Source: an uncultured Lachnospiraceae bacterium (GTDB lineage Bacteria > Bacillota > Clostridia > Lachnospirales > Lachnospiraceae). Taken from it: a stretch of DNA of 64,000 nt. The position numbers were made by a program, and so were the translations under genes. The stretch is taken from the NCBI GenBank assembly GCA_959022495.1, contig CAUEYX010000007.1, forward strand, positions 47,940-111,939, read 5' to 3'. The notes below the pieces were generated by a model. The model had not been told where the DNA came from. It saw only the letters and a program-made list of their open reading frames with translations, and made no database searches. Shown here in pieces: positions 1-9,074 of this stretch (the first letter of the stretch is position 1; every line of letters begins with the position of its first letter).

Positions 1-350
1 CCAATGACTACAAAGCATTTCTGCGCAGGCTGAACATCTCCTATATCATAGCAGGCAGTGAAAAACTGGACGCGGAGCTTGCTCTTCAGAAGTTAAAAGA
101 ATTGTTCCATATCGAAACACTGATGCTGGGCGGCGGCGCGGTTCTCAACTGGTCATTCATCCAGAAAGGACTTTGCGACGAGGTCAGCGTAGTCATCGCC
201 CCGGCAGCGGACGGCTCTGTCAGGACGCAGACCTTATTTATGGAAAAAGAAGGCTTAAGTGATGACACAGCCGTAGGCTTTTCGCTGGAAGAAGCAAAGG
301 CTCTTTCCGGCGGTTCTGTATGGCTCCGTTATCGGGTGCAGGATCATTAA
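1..350 (+). CDS. RibD C-terminal-type reductase (dihydrofolate-reductase fold), 5'-truncated
   Basis: The reading frame is open from position 3 and ends at TAA 348-350, so only the C-terminal part of the gene is in the window. The translation contains LMLGGGAVLNWSFI and a following DEVSVVIAPAADG segment. These are the glycine-rich NADPH-binding loop and late strand of the RibD C-terminal (dihydrofolate-reductase-like) domain, which reduces pyrimidine or pteridine-type substrates. Stand-alone members are common in Firmicutes and are often not riboflavin enzymes, so the substrate cannot be named. The next gene starts 27 bp downstream on the same strand and may share its transcript. The family call is firm; the function is open. 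Confidence 0.8.
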   Translation, partial: NDYKAFLRRLNISYIIAGSEKLDAELALQKLKELFHIETLMLGGGAVLNWSFIQKGLCDEVSVVIAPAADGSVRTQTLFMEKEGLSDDTAVGFSLEEAKALSGGSVWLRYRVQDH

Positions 351-377
351 TAAGAATCAAAGAAAAGGAACTCAATC

Positions 378-1415
378 ATGAAGTATACACAGCTTGGCAA
401 TTCAGATTTAAATGTGTCCCGCATCTGCATGGGCTGTATGGGATTCGGGGACGCGAAAAACGGGCAGCACACCTGGACCGTGGATGAAGCGCATTCCCGG
501 GACATCATCCGCCGGGGACTGGAATCCGGCATCAATTTCTTCGACACAGCGATCGCCTATCAAAGCGGCACCAGCGAGCAGTATCTGGGACGGGCGCTTA
601 AGGATTTCGCAAAGCGGGACGATGTTGTGGTGGCAACGAAATTCCTGCCCCGCACGCAGGAAGAGATCGAGGCGGGAATCAGCGGACAGCAGCATATCGC
701 GCGCATGATCGATAAGAGCCTTAAGAATCTGGGGATGGATCATGTGGATCTGTATATCTACCATATGTGGGACTACCAGACGCCCCTCTATGACATCACG
801 GACGGACTGAACCAGGCGGTGAAAGCGGGAAAGACACGCCATATCGGTATCTCCAACTGCTTCGCTTGGCAGCTTGCAAAGGCAAACGCTCTGGCGGAAG
901 CGGAGGGCTTCGCGAAGTTTGTTTCCATACAGGGACATTACAATCTCATCTTCCGTGAGGAAGAGCGGGAGATGGCGCCTTACTGCGCGGAAGAGAATAT
1001 CGCCATGACACCTTACAGCGCGCTGGCGGGCGGCAGACTTGCAAGACATCCGGGCGAGACGACAAAAAGATATGAGGAAGACAGCTACGCCCGATTCAAG
1101 TACGACGCCACGGCAGAGCAGGACGGCGAGATCATCCGCCGGGTGGCGGAACTGGCGGAAAAGCACGGCGTCTCCATGACAGAGATATCCCTTGCATGGC
1201 TGCTTACAAAAGTCACCGCTCCGGTTGTCGGCATGACGAAACCGGAACAGATCGAAGGAGCCGTAAAGGCAGTGGATCTGGAGCTTAACGCAGAGGAACT
1301 TGCCTATCTGGAAGAGCCCTACATCCCCCATCGACTGGTAGGCGTGATGGCGCAGAATACGGCGGCTTCAGGGTCAGGAAAGCATGTCTGGTCTACAGGG
1401 AACCAGAAGATCTGA
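378..1415 (+). CDS. Aldo/keto reductase
   Basis: This 345-residue protein is a full-length NADPH-dependent aldo/keto reductase that reduces aldehydes or ketones to alcohols in the cytosol. The AKR catalytic tetrad is visible as Asp56 and Tyr61 (FFDTAIAY), Lys88 (ATKF) and His129 (YHMWD). The C-terminal part has the expected cofactor region (APVVGMTKPEQIEGAV). The family is a TIM barrel of about 310-350 residues, so nothing is missing. The gene lies between a RibD-type reductase and two flavodoxin-fold genes on the same strand, forming a run of small redox enzymes. The physiological substrate cannot be inferred. Confidence 0.9.
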   Translation: MKYTQLGNSDLNVSRICMGCMGFGDAKNGQHTWTVDEAHSRDIIRRGLESGINFFDTAIAYQSGTSEQYLGRALKDFAKRDDVVVATKFLPRTQEEIEAGISGQQHIARMIDKSLKNLGMDHVDLYIYHMWDYQTPLYDITDGLNQAVKAGKTRHIGISNCFAWQLAKANALAEAEGFAKFVSIQGHYNLIFREEEREMAPYCAEENIAMTPYSALAGGRLARHPGETTKRYEEDSYARFKYDATAEQDGEIIRRVAELAEKHGVSMTEISLAWLLTKVTAPVVGMTKPEQIEGAVKAVDLELNAEELAYLEEPYIPHRLVGVMAQNTAASGSGKHVWSTGNQKI

Positions 1416-1476
1416 GACTGCTTCCAGATATACGTTTCAGGCATTTCGGGAATTGTAATGAATGGAGGATATGACC

Positions 1477-1956
1477 ATGAGTAAGACATTAGTAGCATAT
1501 TTTTCAGCCAGCGGCGTGACTGCGAGACTTGCAGAGACGATCGCGAAAGCAGCGGACGCAGATCTGTATGAGATCGCTCCCAAGGTGCCCTATACATCAG
1601 CGGACTTAAACTGGAACAATTCCAACAGCCGCAGCAGCATCGAGATGAACGACAAGGCTTCCCGCCCGGAGATCGCGGGAGCAGCAGAAGACATGGCACA
1701 GTATGATACGGTATTTGTCGGATTCCCGATCTGGTGGTATGAGGCGCCCCGCATCATCCATACCTTCCTTGAGAGTTATGACTTCTCAGGGAAAACCATT
1801 ATTCCCTTCGCTACATCCGGCGGAAGCGGAATGGGCAGGACGAGCGACATCCTTCAGAAGACATGTCCGGCGGCAAAAGTCCTTCCGGGCAAACGGATGA
1901 GCGTGACCGCATCAGAAAACCAGATCAAGAGCTGGATGAAGGAACTGGGGCTATAA
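1477..1956 (+). CDS. Flavodoxin-family protein
   Basis: The product is a 159-residue flavodoxin-fold protein, predicted to bind FMN and carry electrons. The N-terminal phosphate loop is YFSASGVT, and later loops FPIWWYEAP and ATSGGSG match the isoalloxazine-contacting regions of the longer flavodoxin_4-type proteins. I chose ATG 1477 because GGAGG at 1464-1468 sits 8 nt upstream; in-frame ATGs at 1462 and 1471 overlap that site. The gene follows the aldo/keto reductase and precedes another flavin-fold gene, so co-transcription is likely. Confidence 0.87.
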   Translation: MSKTLVAYFSASGVTARLAETIAKAADADLYEIAPKVPYTSADLNWNNSNSRSSIEMNDKASRPEIAGAAEDMAQYDTVFVGFPIWWYEAPRIIHTFLESYDFSGKTIIPFATSGGSGMGRTSDILQKTCPAAKVLPGKRMSVTASENQIKSWMKELGL

Positions 1957-1965
1957 AATCAAAGC

Positions 1966-1987
1966 CCCTGTCAGGCAGATGACAGGG
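1966..1987 (+). other. Intergenic hairpin between two flavodoxin-fold genes
   Basis: CCCTGTCA and TGACAGGG form a perfect 8-bp stem around a 6-nt loop. No T-tract follows, so it is probably an mRNA stability or partial-termination element rather than a full terminator. Confidence 0.4.
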
Positions 1988-2012
1988 ATATCCGGATAGG
2001 AGGCAAAACTAT

Positions 2013-2552
2013 ATGAAGATACTTGTAATTAAAAGCAGTCCCCACAAGCACGGCTCCTCGAACCTGCTTGCGGACTCATTTATAAATGGAGCAGAAGAGG
2101 CGGGACATGTGATCACGGAATTCGACGCGGGACACGCGAATCTCCATCCCTGCCTGGGCTGTGAGGCATGCGGGATGTCCGGTCCCTGCGTGCAGAAGGA
2201 CGATATGGCGCAGCTTCGCAACGTGCTCCTGGACACGGACATGGCTGTGTTTGTGACACCGTTGTATTACTTCGGAGTTTCCGCCCAGCTTAAGATGGTC
2301 ATTGACCGTTTCTACAGCTTCAACGGAAAACTCTCATCAAAAGGACTTAAAACAGCCCTGATCGTGGCAGCGTGGGACAACGCGGACTGGACCATGAAAG
2401 ACATCCAGGCACACTATGAGACGATATGCAGATATATGAACTTCGAGAATATGGGCGAGATCCTCGGCGGAGGATGCGGCACTGTCGGGATGACGAAGGC
2501 AGGAGGATTCCCGGAGAAAGCCTATGAGTTCGGAAAAAATCTGTCCTTGTAA
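2013..2552 (+). CDS. NAD(P)H-dependent flavin reductase / iron-sulfur flavoprotein-like
   Basis: This 179-residue protein has the flavodoxin-like NADPH-dependent FMN reductase fold. The start IKSSPHKHGSSN is the FMN phosphate-binding loop, and PLYYFGVSAQLKMVIDRFY is the conserved flavin/dimer helix. A cysteine cluster, CLGCEACGMSGPC, follows the second strand, as in iron-sulfur flavoproteins and related NAD(P)H oxidoreductases. Whether it binds a cluster or serves as a redox disulfide is not decidable here. RBS AGGAGG lies at about 1999-2004. Confidence 0.85.
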   Translation: MKILVIKSSPHKHGSSNLLADSFINGAEEAGHVITEFDAGHANLHPCLGCEACGMSGPCVQKDDMAQLRNVLLDTDMAVFVTPLYYFGVSAQLKMVIDRFYSFNGKLSSKGLKTALIVAAWDNADWTMKDIQAHYETICRYMNFENMGEILGGGCGTVGMTKAGGFPEKAYEFGKNLSL

Positions 2553-2618
2553 GAGAATGGAAGAGAGGCTATACTGTAGATATGATCATTCCTGCTGTCG
2601 CGGAGAAGGAGGAGACAT

Positions 2619-4301
2619 ATGGCGTACAAGCCTCTGCCGGTCGGAGTTGAGAATTTTTCCGACCTCATAGAAAAGGGATATTATTTTATCGACAAAACAC
2701 TGCTGATCAAGGATCTTCTGGATATGAAAGGGGCAGTGAATCTGTTTACGCGCCCCAGACGCTTCGGGAAAACCCTGAATATGAGTATGCTGAAATGTTT
2801 TTTTGAAAAAACAAAGACAGGGAAAAATAAAAAACTCTTTGCAGGTCTTAAGATCATGAGCGCGGGAGAAGCGTATCAGAAAGAAATGGGAAAATATCCG
2901 GTGATCAGTATATCCCTGAAATCCATGAAGCAACATTCCTTCGATATGGCATATCACATGTTCGGGCACATTGTAGGCGAAGAGTATGGACGTCACTGGG
3001 ATATCGTAGAAAAAAGCGCATGTCTGACTGATGAGGAAAAGAAACGTTATCTGCGGCTCAGAGATAAAACCGGCACAGAAGATGATTATGCGATATCTCT
3101 GAAGTTTCTGTCCGACTGTCTGTGCAAATGCACAGGCACGCAGACGGTCATCCTGATCGACGAGTATGATGTGCCATTGGAAAATGCTTATTTTGAAGGC
3201 TTTTATGACAACATGGTATCCCTCATCCGTTCGGTGTTTGAATCAGCGCTAAAGACCAATGACAGCCTTGCGTTTGCCGTGATCACCGGATGTCTGCGTA
3301 TCAGCAGGGAATCCATTTTCACCGGTCTGAATAACCTGCAGATCATATCCATAACAGATAATCTTTACTCGGAACATTTCGGTTTTACGCAGGAGGAAGT
3401 AGAACAGCTTCTTGACTTCTACGGGATAAGAAAGAATGAATCCATTGTACGCTCATGGTATGACGGCTATCGTTTCGGCGAAACAGAAGTGTATAATCCG
3501 TGGAGTATGATCAACTATGTCCAGTCGTGCCGCAAAGACAAAGATACTCTGCCGAAGCCATATTGGTCCAACACCAGTTCAAACAGCATCATCCGGAGGC
3601 TGATCGAGCATGCCGATCTGGCAGTAAAGCAGGAGGTTGAAGCGCTGATCGAAGGAAAAACCATTGTGAAACCGGTGCATGAAGATATCACTTATGAGGA
3701 TATGGAATCCACGCAAGATAATCTGTGGAATTTCCTTTTCTTTACCGGATATCTGAAAAAGATCAGGACATGGCTGGAGGAAGAGATTACTTACATTGAA
3801 ATGGCAATTCCGAATCTGGAGGTCAGATATATTTACAAAACTGCTGTTCTCCGATGGTTTGATAAATGCGTATCCCAGAAAGAGCTCACACCGCTCTACG
3901 AGAGTATGCTTACCGGAGACACACAGAAAATGTCGGATATCCTGTCAGAGAATCTGATGGAAACGATCAGTTTCTATGATTATAAAGAATCTTATTATCA
4001 TGGCTTCCTTGCAGGCATGCTGAAAAATATCGGCAATTATATTGTCCTGTCGAACAGAGAATCAGGAAGCGGACGTCCGGATCTGATCGTAAAGTATCCA
4101 AGCGTGAGAGGAAAGGCTGTGATCCTTGAGATCAAAGTCTCCCCGTCCTATCAGGAGATGGAGAAGAAGTGCGATGAAGCACTTTGCCAGATTAAGACAA
4201 GACAGTATGAAAAAGAACTCCGAGAGGAAGGGTACAGCCATATCCTCAAATATGGTGTGGCTTTTTATAAAAAAGAATGCATGGTGAAGTCTTTCCCATA
4301 A
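2619..4301 (+). CDS. AAA-ATPase-like protein with C-terminal PD-(D/E)XK nuclease domain
   Basis: The 560-residue product combines an N-terminal predicted AAA-ATPase domain (RPRRFGKTLNMSML P-loop; VILIDEYDVPL Walker B) with a C-terminal PD-(D/E)XK nuclease-like domain (GRPDLIV, then ILEIKVS). This is the PF09820/PF08011 architecture, often present in many copies in gut Bacteroidetes and Clostridia, with no settled function; defence or mobile-element roles have been suggested. The start at 2619 follows GGAGGAG at about 2607. The gene is monocistronic: about 65 bp of spacer lies upstream and a strong terminator downstream. The architecture is firm and the function is unknown. Confidence 0.85.
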   Translation: MAYKPLPVGVENFSDLIEKGYYFIDKTLLIKDLLDMKGAVNLFTRPRRFGKTLNMSMLKCFFEKTKTGKNKKLFAGLKIMSAGEAYQKEMGKYPVISISLKSMKQHSFDMAYHMFGHIVGEEYGRHWDIVEKSACLTDEEKKRYLRLRDKTGTEDDYAISLKFLSDCLCKCTGTQTVILIDEYDVPLENAYFEGFYDNMVSLIRSVFESALKTNDSLAFAVITGCLRISRESIFTGLNNLQIISITDNLYSEHFGFTQEEVEQLLDFYGIRKNESIVRSWYDGYRFGETEVYNPWSMINYVQSCRKDKDTLPKPYWSNTSSNSIIRRLIEHADLAVKQEVEALIEGKTIVKPVHEDITYEDMESTQDNLWNFLFFTGYLKKIRTWLEEEITYIEMAIPNLEVRYIYKTAVLRWFDKCVSQKELTPLYESMLTGDTQKMSDILSENLMETISFYDYKESYYHGFLAGMLKNIGNYIVLSNRESGSGRPDLIVKYPSVRGKAVILEIKVSPSYQEMEKKCDEALCQIKTRQYEKELREEGYSHILKYGVAFYKKECMVKSFP

Positions 4302-4344
4302 ATAGAGCCGGCAAACAAAAAGCAGATATAGGCACATACGAGAT

Positions 4345-4370
4345 AAAAGGAGGCAGAACGTCTCCTTTTT
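4345..4370 (+). terminator. Rho-independent terminator after the AAA/PD-(D/E)XK gene
   Basis: AAAAGGAG and CTCCTTTT form an 8-bp stem that extends inward by G-T and C-G pairs, leaving a 5-nt loop. The descending arm runs into a T-tract. It lies 44 bp after the stop codon. Confidence 0.75.
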
Positions 4371-4374
4371 CTTG

Positions 4375-4460
4375 TTTGCGCGCCGTGGGCGCGCTCTAAC
4401 GGGTGAAACTCCCGAACACGTCCAAATAGTGGGAATTGACAGGAGCAGAGGCATTAAATT
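4375..4460 (+). other. Possible relic of a group II intron 5' region
   Basis: A perfect 7-bp hairpin GCGCGCC-GTG-GGCGCGC (4378-4394) is followed by AACGGGTGAAACTCCCGAAC, which itself can fold. The order of a GC-rich hairpin and then a GGGTGAAA...CCC segment resembles domain I of bacterial group II introns, but no domain V or intron-encoded protein is present. A 14-base piece (TTTGCGCGCCGTGG) recurs at 14281. The call rests on recollection of intron-like sequence and is weak. Confidence 0.2.
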
Positions 4461-4477
4461 TTTAAACTATTCTTAGG

Positions 4478-5347
4478 TCATTTAATATTTAAATATTTTT
4501 CACAGGTCTTAGTACAATAATTCCAGATGATTTTTTGTCCTTCCTCAGAAAACCATTTTTCTTCAATTTCTTTTTCTTGTCCATTTCCATAAAACTTTCC
4601 GGACACTCCCTCGACTTCCACAGAGGTGATCAAATAAAGTCCGGTTGCCGCCGCTTCTGAAATAGACCATGAATATGCTTCATATTGCTTTATCATTTCT
4701 TGCATTTCAGGAATATATTTAGAAACTCTGCCCAGATCAGTAGCTAACGCTGTACCCGGTTCTACTGTATTGAATGTAATATTGTCAATCCCTTCTCTTT
4801 TTGCTGTTTCATGAAATTCTCGCATAATCCACCAGACATAGAGTTTAGAAAGATCATATGCTCTCCCGAATGTATAATGGTTTTCAAGTTCAATATCATC
4901 TAATATTGGCTCAGACATGCGATAACATTCCGATGATTGTGTCACCACTCTCGATGAATTGCCTTTTTTAAGCAGGGGAAGCAGCAATTTCGTTAGTAAA
5001 AACGGGGCAAGCATATTAATGGCAAATGTTTTTTCGTGCCCTTCATCTGTAACTTCTCTTTTTTCTCCGAACTGACCGCCTGCATTATTATAAAGGACAT
5101 CAATATAATCCACTTTTTCCTTTACTTGTTCTGCGAATTTTGCCACCTCTGACATCAGAGAGAAATCAGCAGTAAGCATGATCACATCTGTATGACCTGT
5201 TGCCACAATCTCGTCATAAACCTGCTTTGTCCTTACCCTGTCTCTTCCATGGATAATAAGACGATGACCCTCTTTTGCCAATGTCAAAGCAGTTTCCTTC
5301 CCAATACCGCTTGAAGCGCCTGTAATTAAGATTGTTCTTTTTTTCAT
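4478..5347 (-). CDS. Short-chain dehydrogenase/reductase (SDR)
   Basis: This 289-residue protein is a classical-to-extended SDR. TGASSGIG near the N-terminus is the nucleotide-binding motif, NNAGG is the NNAG structural motif, and YDLSKLY supplies the catalytic Tyr-x3-Lys. It should oxidise or reduce an alcohol/carbonyl pair using NAD(P); the substrate is unknown. RBS TAAGGAGG precedes the ATG at 5347. It lies downstream of a MerR regulator on the same strand, 42 bp after that gene's stop, so the two very likely form one autoregulated operon. Base composition is clearly more AT-rich than in neighbouring genes, which suggests horizontal acquisition. Confidence 0.88.
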   Translation of the reverse strand: MKKRTILITGASSGIGKETALTLAKEGHRLIIHGRDRVRTKQVYDEIVATGHTDVIMLTADFSLMSEVAKFAEQVKEKVDYIDVLYNNAGGQFGEKREVTDEGHEKTFAINMLAPFLLTKLLLPLLKKGNSSRVVTQSSECYRMSEPILDDIELENHYTFGRAYDLSKLYVWWIMREFHETAKREGIDNITFNTVEPGTALATDLGRVSKYIPEMQEMIKQYEAYSWSISEAAATGLYLITSVEVEGVSGKFYGNGQEKEIEEKWFSEEGQKIIWNYCTKTCEKYLNIK

Positions 5348-5389
5348 TGTTTATCCTCCTTAAAATTTTTTCATTCTTACGATTTCTCG

Positions 5390-5815
5390 CTAATCTTTAT
5401 CCTTATTATACTGTTTCATATACTTTTCCCAAACACGGGCTTCTGTACCATCCTGGAGCGCTTCCTTGAAATATTTGCACTTTCCTTTCGCAATTTCCAG
5501 CGCTTTTTGCATATCGGAAAGTTTTTCTTCAATTTGCTTTACTTGCCTGCAATAAATGTCATATCGTTCCTGCAAGGTGGAATCACCCTGTCTTGTAAGT
5601 TGCATGAAATACGTCATATCCTTGATTTTCAAGCCGGATAGTTTAAAGCAATTTATGATTTTTATGGTTTCCAAATCTTCGTCGGTAAACTCCCGATAGC
5701 CTGATTGCCTGCGTTTCAATCCCGGCAATAATCCTTCTTTGTCGTAATAACGAAGCGTAGAAACAGACAAACCTGTTATTTCTGAAACCTGTTTAATTGT
5801 GTAAGCTATATACAT
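5390..5815 (-). CDS. MerR-family transcriptional regulator
   Basis: I start the protein at ATG 5815 (141 residues, beginning MYIAYTIKQVSEITGLS) because AAGGTG precedes it. The longer open frame would extend through the promoter. Residues 5-75 form the MerR winged helix (TGLSVSTLRYYDKEGLLPG), followed by a coiled-coil dimerisation helix (QVKQIEEKLSDMQKALEIA). The C-terminus is short, with no metal-binding cysteine cluster. Proteins of this kind usually sense small organic or redox stimuli and control an adjacent reductase. The promoter at 5838-5868 has the distorted spacer typical of MerR activation, so the regulator likely controls itself and the SDR. Confidence 0.88.
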   Translation of the reverse strand: MYIAYTIKQVSEITGLSVSTLRYYDKEGLLPGLKRRQSGYREFTDEDLETIKIINCFKLSGLKIKDMTYFMQLTRQGDSTLQERYDIYCRQVKQIEEKLSDMQKALEIAKGKCKYFKEALQDGTEARVWEKYMKQYNKDKD

Positions 5816-5837
5816 CACCTTCTTTTTATTTTTATCC

Positions 5838-5868
5838 AGTTTAACACTAAAGTTTACTTTAGAGTCAA
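5838..5868 (-). promoter_or_regulatory. MerR-type promoter with operator dyad in a 19-bp spacer
   Basis: On the minus strand, TTGACT (-35, 5863-5868) and TAAACT (-10, 5838-5843) are separated by 19 bp. The spacer contains the perfect dyad CTAAAGT-aa-ACTTTAG at 5847-5862. An overlong spacer with a centred dyad is the hallmark of MerR-activated promoters. It lies 23 bp upstream of the merR-like start. Confidence 0.8.
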
Positions 5869-6034
5869 CTGCTTTTGTGATATTATCTGAAAAAAGCAGA
5901 AAATATCGCTTGACCCTATACAACCGGTGAGTTCCCAAATATCAAGAGCACTTTTGCACAAAAATCCCTCCCCGCTTTTTTGATGAAAATGTCTTTTGAA
6001 ATCCTGCCGGTTAGTATAATTTAATTGTTACAGT

Positions 6035-6321
6035 TTAGCAATCAGGGATGGGCGGTGTGATTTATGCTCGCATAAAACTCACACCGCGCCATTCCTGATT
6101 AGCTGAGCGCCCTCTTATGAGTAAAACAGTGCATCAGCAGGACAGCGCGCAGATCTTTGTCCCGGCGTGACGAGCGGGAACTGCTGATGCTGACCAGCTG
6201 TCTCTACCTGAAGTCAAAGGAGAGCTCGAACGGGGGCATACATCCACGAGAAGCTGGATGGGGCAGATGTTGCAACAAAATAAATTAGTATACATGAATC
6301 CGGCGGGCGAAACGCCCGCCG
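6035..6321 (+). other. Hairpin-rich non-coding region, candidate structured RNA
   Basis: No convincing gene occupies 5869-6527, a stretch of about 660 bp. Within it lie four hairpins in series: a near-perfect palindrome of about 67 nt (6037-6103, with inner arms TTTATGC/GCATAAA); a 10-bp stem GCATCAGCAG/CTGCTGATGC (6131-6190); CATCCA/TGGATG (6241-6260); and a 9-bp stem CGGCGGGCG-AAA-CGCCCGCCG (6301-6321). A TATAAT hexamer lies just upstream at 6015. The strand is uncertain because hairpins are symmetric. It could be a structured RNA or a decayed element. Between 6322 and 6527 I see only AT-rich leader sequence and the RBS of the next gene. Confidence 0.35.
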
Positions 6322-6527
6322 AAATTGTCTGTATATCTATCGGGATACAAAGCTATCCTTTTCCATATATTCTCCATAAGTCATTTCTTTTTTCTCTCTA
6401 TATATATTCTCGGATTTTATAACCCTCACTTTCAAAACAAGCTTGTCTTGATGTTTTTGCAGAAAAGGGGTATATTTTCTTTAAAGTCATCAGACCCGAT
6501 ATTTCGGAATTCCAGGAGGCAGACATC

Positions 6528-9074
6528 ATGAAGAAAGATATTCCGGAGCACGCTTATATGCCGTCCACGGTCACGATCCGGGGCGCCAGAGTACATAATC
6601 TGAAAAACATCAATATCGAGATCCCTCTCGGGAAGCTGGTCGCCATCGCCGGCGTCTCCGGTTCGGGGAAATCCTCCCTTGCCCTGGGCGTTTTATACGC
6701 CGAGGGATCGCGGCGTTATCTGGAGGCATTATCCGCCTATACGCGCAGGAGGATGACCCAGGCGGCGGAAGCAAAGATCGACAGCATCGAGAACATCCCT
6801 GCCGCCCTTGCCCTCCATCAGCGTCCCGCCATGCCGGGAGTACGCAGCACATTCGGCACCTCAACAGAACTGCTGAACAGCCTGCGTCTGATGTATTCCC
6901 GACTGGGAAGCCATCTCTGTCCCAATGGTCACCACATCGGACCGACCGCGGACGTGGCAAGAGGAAGGGAAGTGGTCTGCCCTGTGTGCGGAGTGAAATT
7001 AGCTCTTCCCAGCGCGGAAGACTTCTCTTTTAACAGCGGGGGAGCATGCCGTCACTGTTCAGGTACCGGGATCGTTCAGACGGTGGATGAATCGAAGCTG
7101 GTCCCTGATGAATCCCTTTCCATAGACGAAGGCGCAGTGGCTCCCTGGAATTCCCTGATGTGGTCCCTGATGACAGATGTATGCCGGGCAATGGGCGTGC
7201 GGACAGACATTCCCTTCCATGAACTGACGGAGAAGGAGCGTGAGATCGTCTTTCACGGACCGGCGGAGAAGAAACACATCCTCTATAAAGCGAAGAAAAG
7301 CAATCAGGCAGGAGAACTGGATTTTACTTACTATAATGCTGTCTATACCGTGGAGAACGCTCTGGCAAAGGTCAAAGACGAGAAAGGGATGAAGCGGGTT
7401 GAAAAGTTTTTGAAGCAGGACCTCTGTCCGGAATGTGAAGGCTCCCGGTTAAACGAACAGGCACGCTCAACGCTTTTATGCGGGAAAACCCTGCCGGAAG
7501 CCTGTGCCATGACTTTGGAAGAACTTGTCGCATGGGTACAGCATCTTCCCGGTGAGATGCCGGTGCTTCTTAAGGAAATGGCAGAGAGCATCACAAAACA
7601 GTTCCTGCGCACAGCGCAGCGGCTTCTGGACCTGGGGCTTGGCTATCTGTCTCTTGACCGCGCCAGCTCCACACTTTCCACGGGAGAACGCCAGCGGGTA
7701 CAGCTTGCCCGTGCCGTGCGGAATCAGACCACCGGCGTCCTTTATGTTCTGGATGAGCCGTCCATCGGGCTGCATCCTTCCAATGTGGACGGGCTTTTGT
7801 CCGTGATCAAAGATCTGCTGTCTCACGGAAATTCTGTCGTCCTTGTGGAACATGACACCCGGGTGCTCAAGGCGGCGGACTGGCTGATCGAGATGGGAAA
7901 GGGCGCCGGTGAATACGGCGGAAATATGGTGTCATCAGGCACGGTTGAGCACGTTATAAAAGATCCGAACTCCCTGATCGGGAAGTTCCTTTCTGAGGAA
8001 GAGGCGGCTGCCATGCGAGAGAGAGCAGAAGCAGTCAAGATGTTTGACAAGGGAACAATCTCCCTTTCCACGGATGCGCTGCATACCGTCCATCCTCTTG
8101 ATCTTAAGATCCCCAAAGGACGGCTGACTGCCGTGACAGGCGTCTCCGGTTCCGGCAAGACAACTCTGGTTCTGGAGAGCCTCGTTCCCGCGCTCCAGGC
8201 GAAGATCAGCGGCAGTGCTTTCCCTACGCACATCAGAGCCATAGAGGCGGACGGTATCAGGCGGGTAAATGTAATCGACGCCGCGCCGATTGGAACGAAT
8301 ATCCGTTCCACAGTCGCCACCTACAGCGGGGTCCTGGATGATCTGAGGCGGATATTTGCGGCAGCGCCTCTCGCGAAAGAATATGGAAAGAAAGTGGGAG
8401 ACTTTTCCTACAACACAGGCTCTCTGCGCTGTCCGAACTGTGACGGTACAGGGCAGATCACCATGGATATCCAGTTCCTTCCTGATGTAGAGGTGACCTG
8501 TCCGGACTGCCAGGGCTCCCGCTACGCGAAAGAAGCGGGAAAGATCCGTTATATCCCGAAGAAGTCAGAAAAAGGAGACGGTATCTCTTTGCCTGAGCTG
8601 ATGTCCTGTGCCGTAGACCAGGCGCTGGAGAAGCTGTCAGACGTCAAAAGAGTAAGAGAACGCCTGCAGGTGCTCTCAGATCTTGGGCTCGGTTATCTGA
8701 CACTCGGAGAAGGTACGCCTGCCCTGTCCGGCGGGGAGGCACAGCGCCTGAAGATTGCCTCTGAGATGGGAAGATCACAGGAGGACGCTGCCTTTATCTT
8801 TGACGAGCCTACCATCGGGCTCCACCCTCTGGATATCAGGGTACTGCTCCATGTATTCCAGAGACTGATCGACCAGGGCGCCACAGTTATCGTCATAGAA
8901 CACGACCTTGACCTGATCGCGAACGCGGACTATGTCATCGACATGGGACCGGGCGGCGGCAAGTCAGGCGGAAAGATTGTCGCGGCGGGAATCCCGGAGA
9001 AGATCGCAGGCAATGAAAACAGCCTGACCGGACAGTATTTAAAAATCGAAAATGACAGGAGAGAAGTATCATGA
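6528..9074 (+). CDS. UvrA2-type excinuclease-like ABC ATPase without UvrB-binding domain
   Basis: The 848-residue protein has the UvrA layout of two ABC ATPase halves with zinc motifs. Walker A sites are [10 protein letters not shown] and [10 protein letters not shown]. Signature regions are LSTGERQR in the first half and LSGGEAQR in the second. CxxC pairs occur at CPVC, CRHC, CPNC and CPDC. Canonical UvrA is about 940 residues. Here the segment between the first LCPNGH region and [12 protein letters not shown] is only about 45 residues, so the UvrB-binding domain is absent, as in UvrA2 proteins. Such paralogues are linked to DNA-damage tolerance or antibiotic self-protection rather than classical repair. 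RBS AGGAGG precedes ATG 6528. The stop overlaps the start of the next gene (ATGA). Confidence 0.85.
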   Translation: MKKDIPEHAYMPSTVTIRGARVHNLKNINIEIPLGKLVAIAGVSGSGKSSLALGVLYAEGSRRYLEALSAYTRRRMTQAAEAKIDSIENIPAALALHQRPAMPGVRSTFGTSTELLNSLRLMYSRLGSHLCPNGHHIGPTADVARGREVVCPVCGVKLALPSAEDFSFNSGGACRHCSGTGIVQTVDESKLVPDESLSIDEGAVAPWNSLMWSLMTDVCRAMGVRTDIPFHELTEKEREIVFHGPAEKKHILYKAKKSNQAGELDFTYYNAVYTVENALAKVKDEKGMKRVEKFLKQDLCPECEGSRLNEQARSTLLCGKTLPEACAMTLEELVAWVQHLPGEMPVLLKEMAESITKQFLRTAQRLLDLGLGYLSLDRASSTLSTGERQRVQLARAVRNQTTGVLYVLDEPSIGLHPSNVDGLLSVIKDLLSHGNSVVLVEHDTRVLKAADWLIEMGKGAGEYGGNMVSSGTVEHVIKDPNSLIGKFLSEEEAAAMRERAEAVKMFDKGTISLSTDALHTVHPLDLKIPKGRLTAVTGVSGSGKTTLVLESLVPALQAKISGSAFPTHIRAIEADGIRRVNVIDAAPIGTNIRSTVATYSGVLDDLRRIFAAAPLAKEYGKKVGDFSYNTGSLRCPNCDGTGQITMDIQFLPDVEVTCPDCQGSRYAKEAGKIRYIPKKSEKGDGISLPELMSCAVDQALEKLSDVKRVRERLQVLSDLGLGYLTLGEGTPALSGGEAQRLKIASEMGRSQEDAAFIFDEPTIGLHPLDIRVLLHVFQRLIDQGATVIVIEHDLDLIANADYVIDMGPGGGKSGGKIVAAGIPEKIAGNENSLTGQYLKIENDRREVS

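Noticed and set aside
408..1331. Long minus-strand frame opposite the aldo/keto reductase
   Set aside because: It is the antisense shadow of a complete enzyme gene; the translation has no family features.
6325..6531. 68-residue frame before uvrA2
   Set aside because: It has no RBS, a low-complexity hydrophobic translation, and overlaps the uvrA2 start region.
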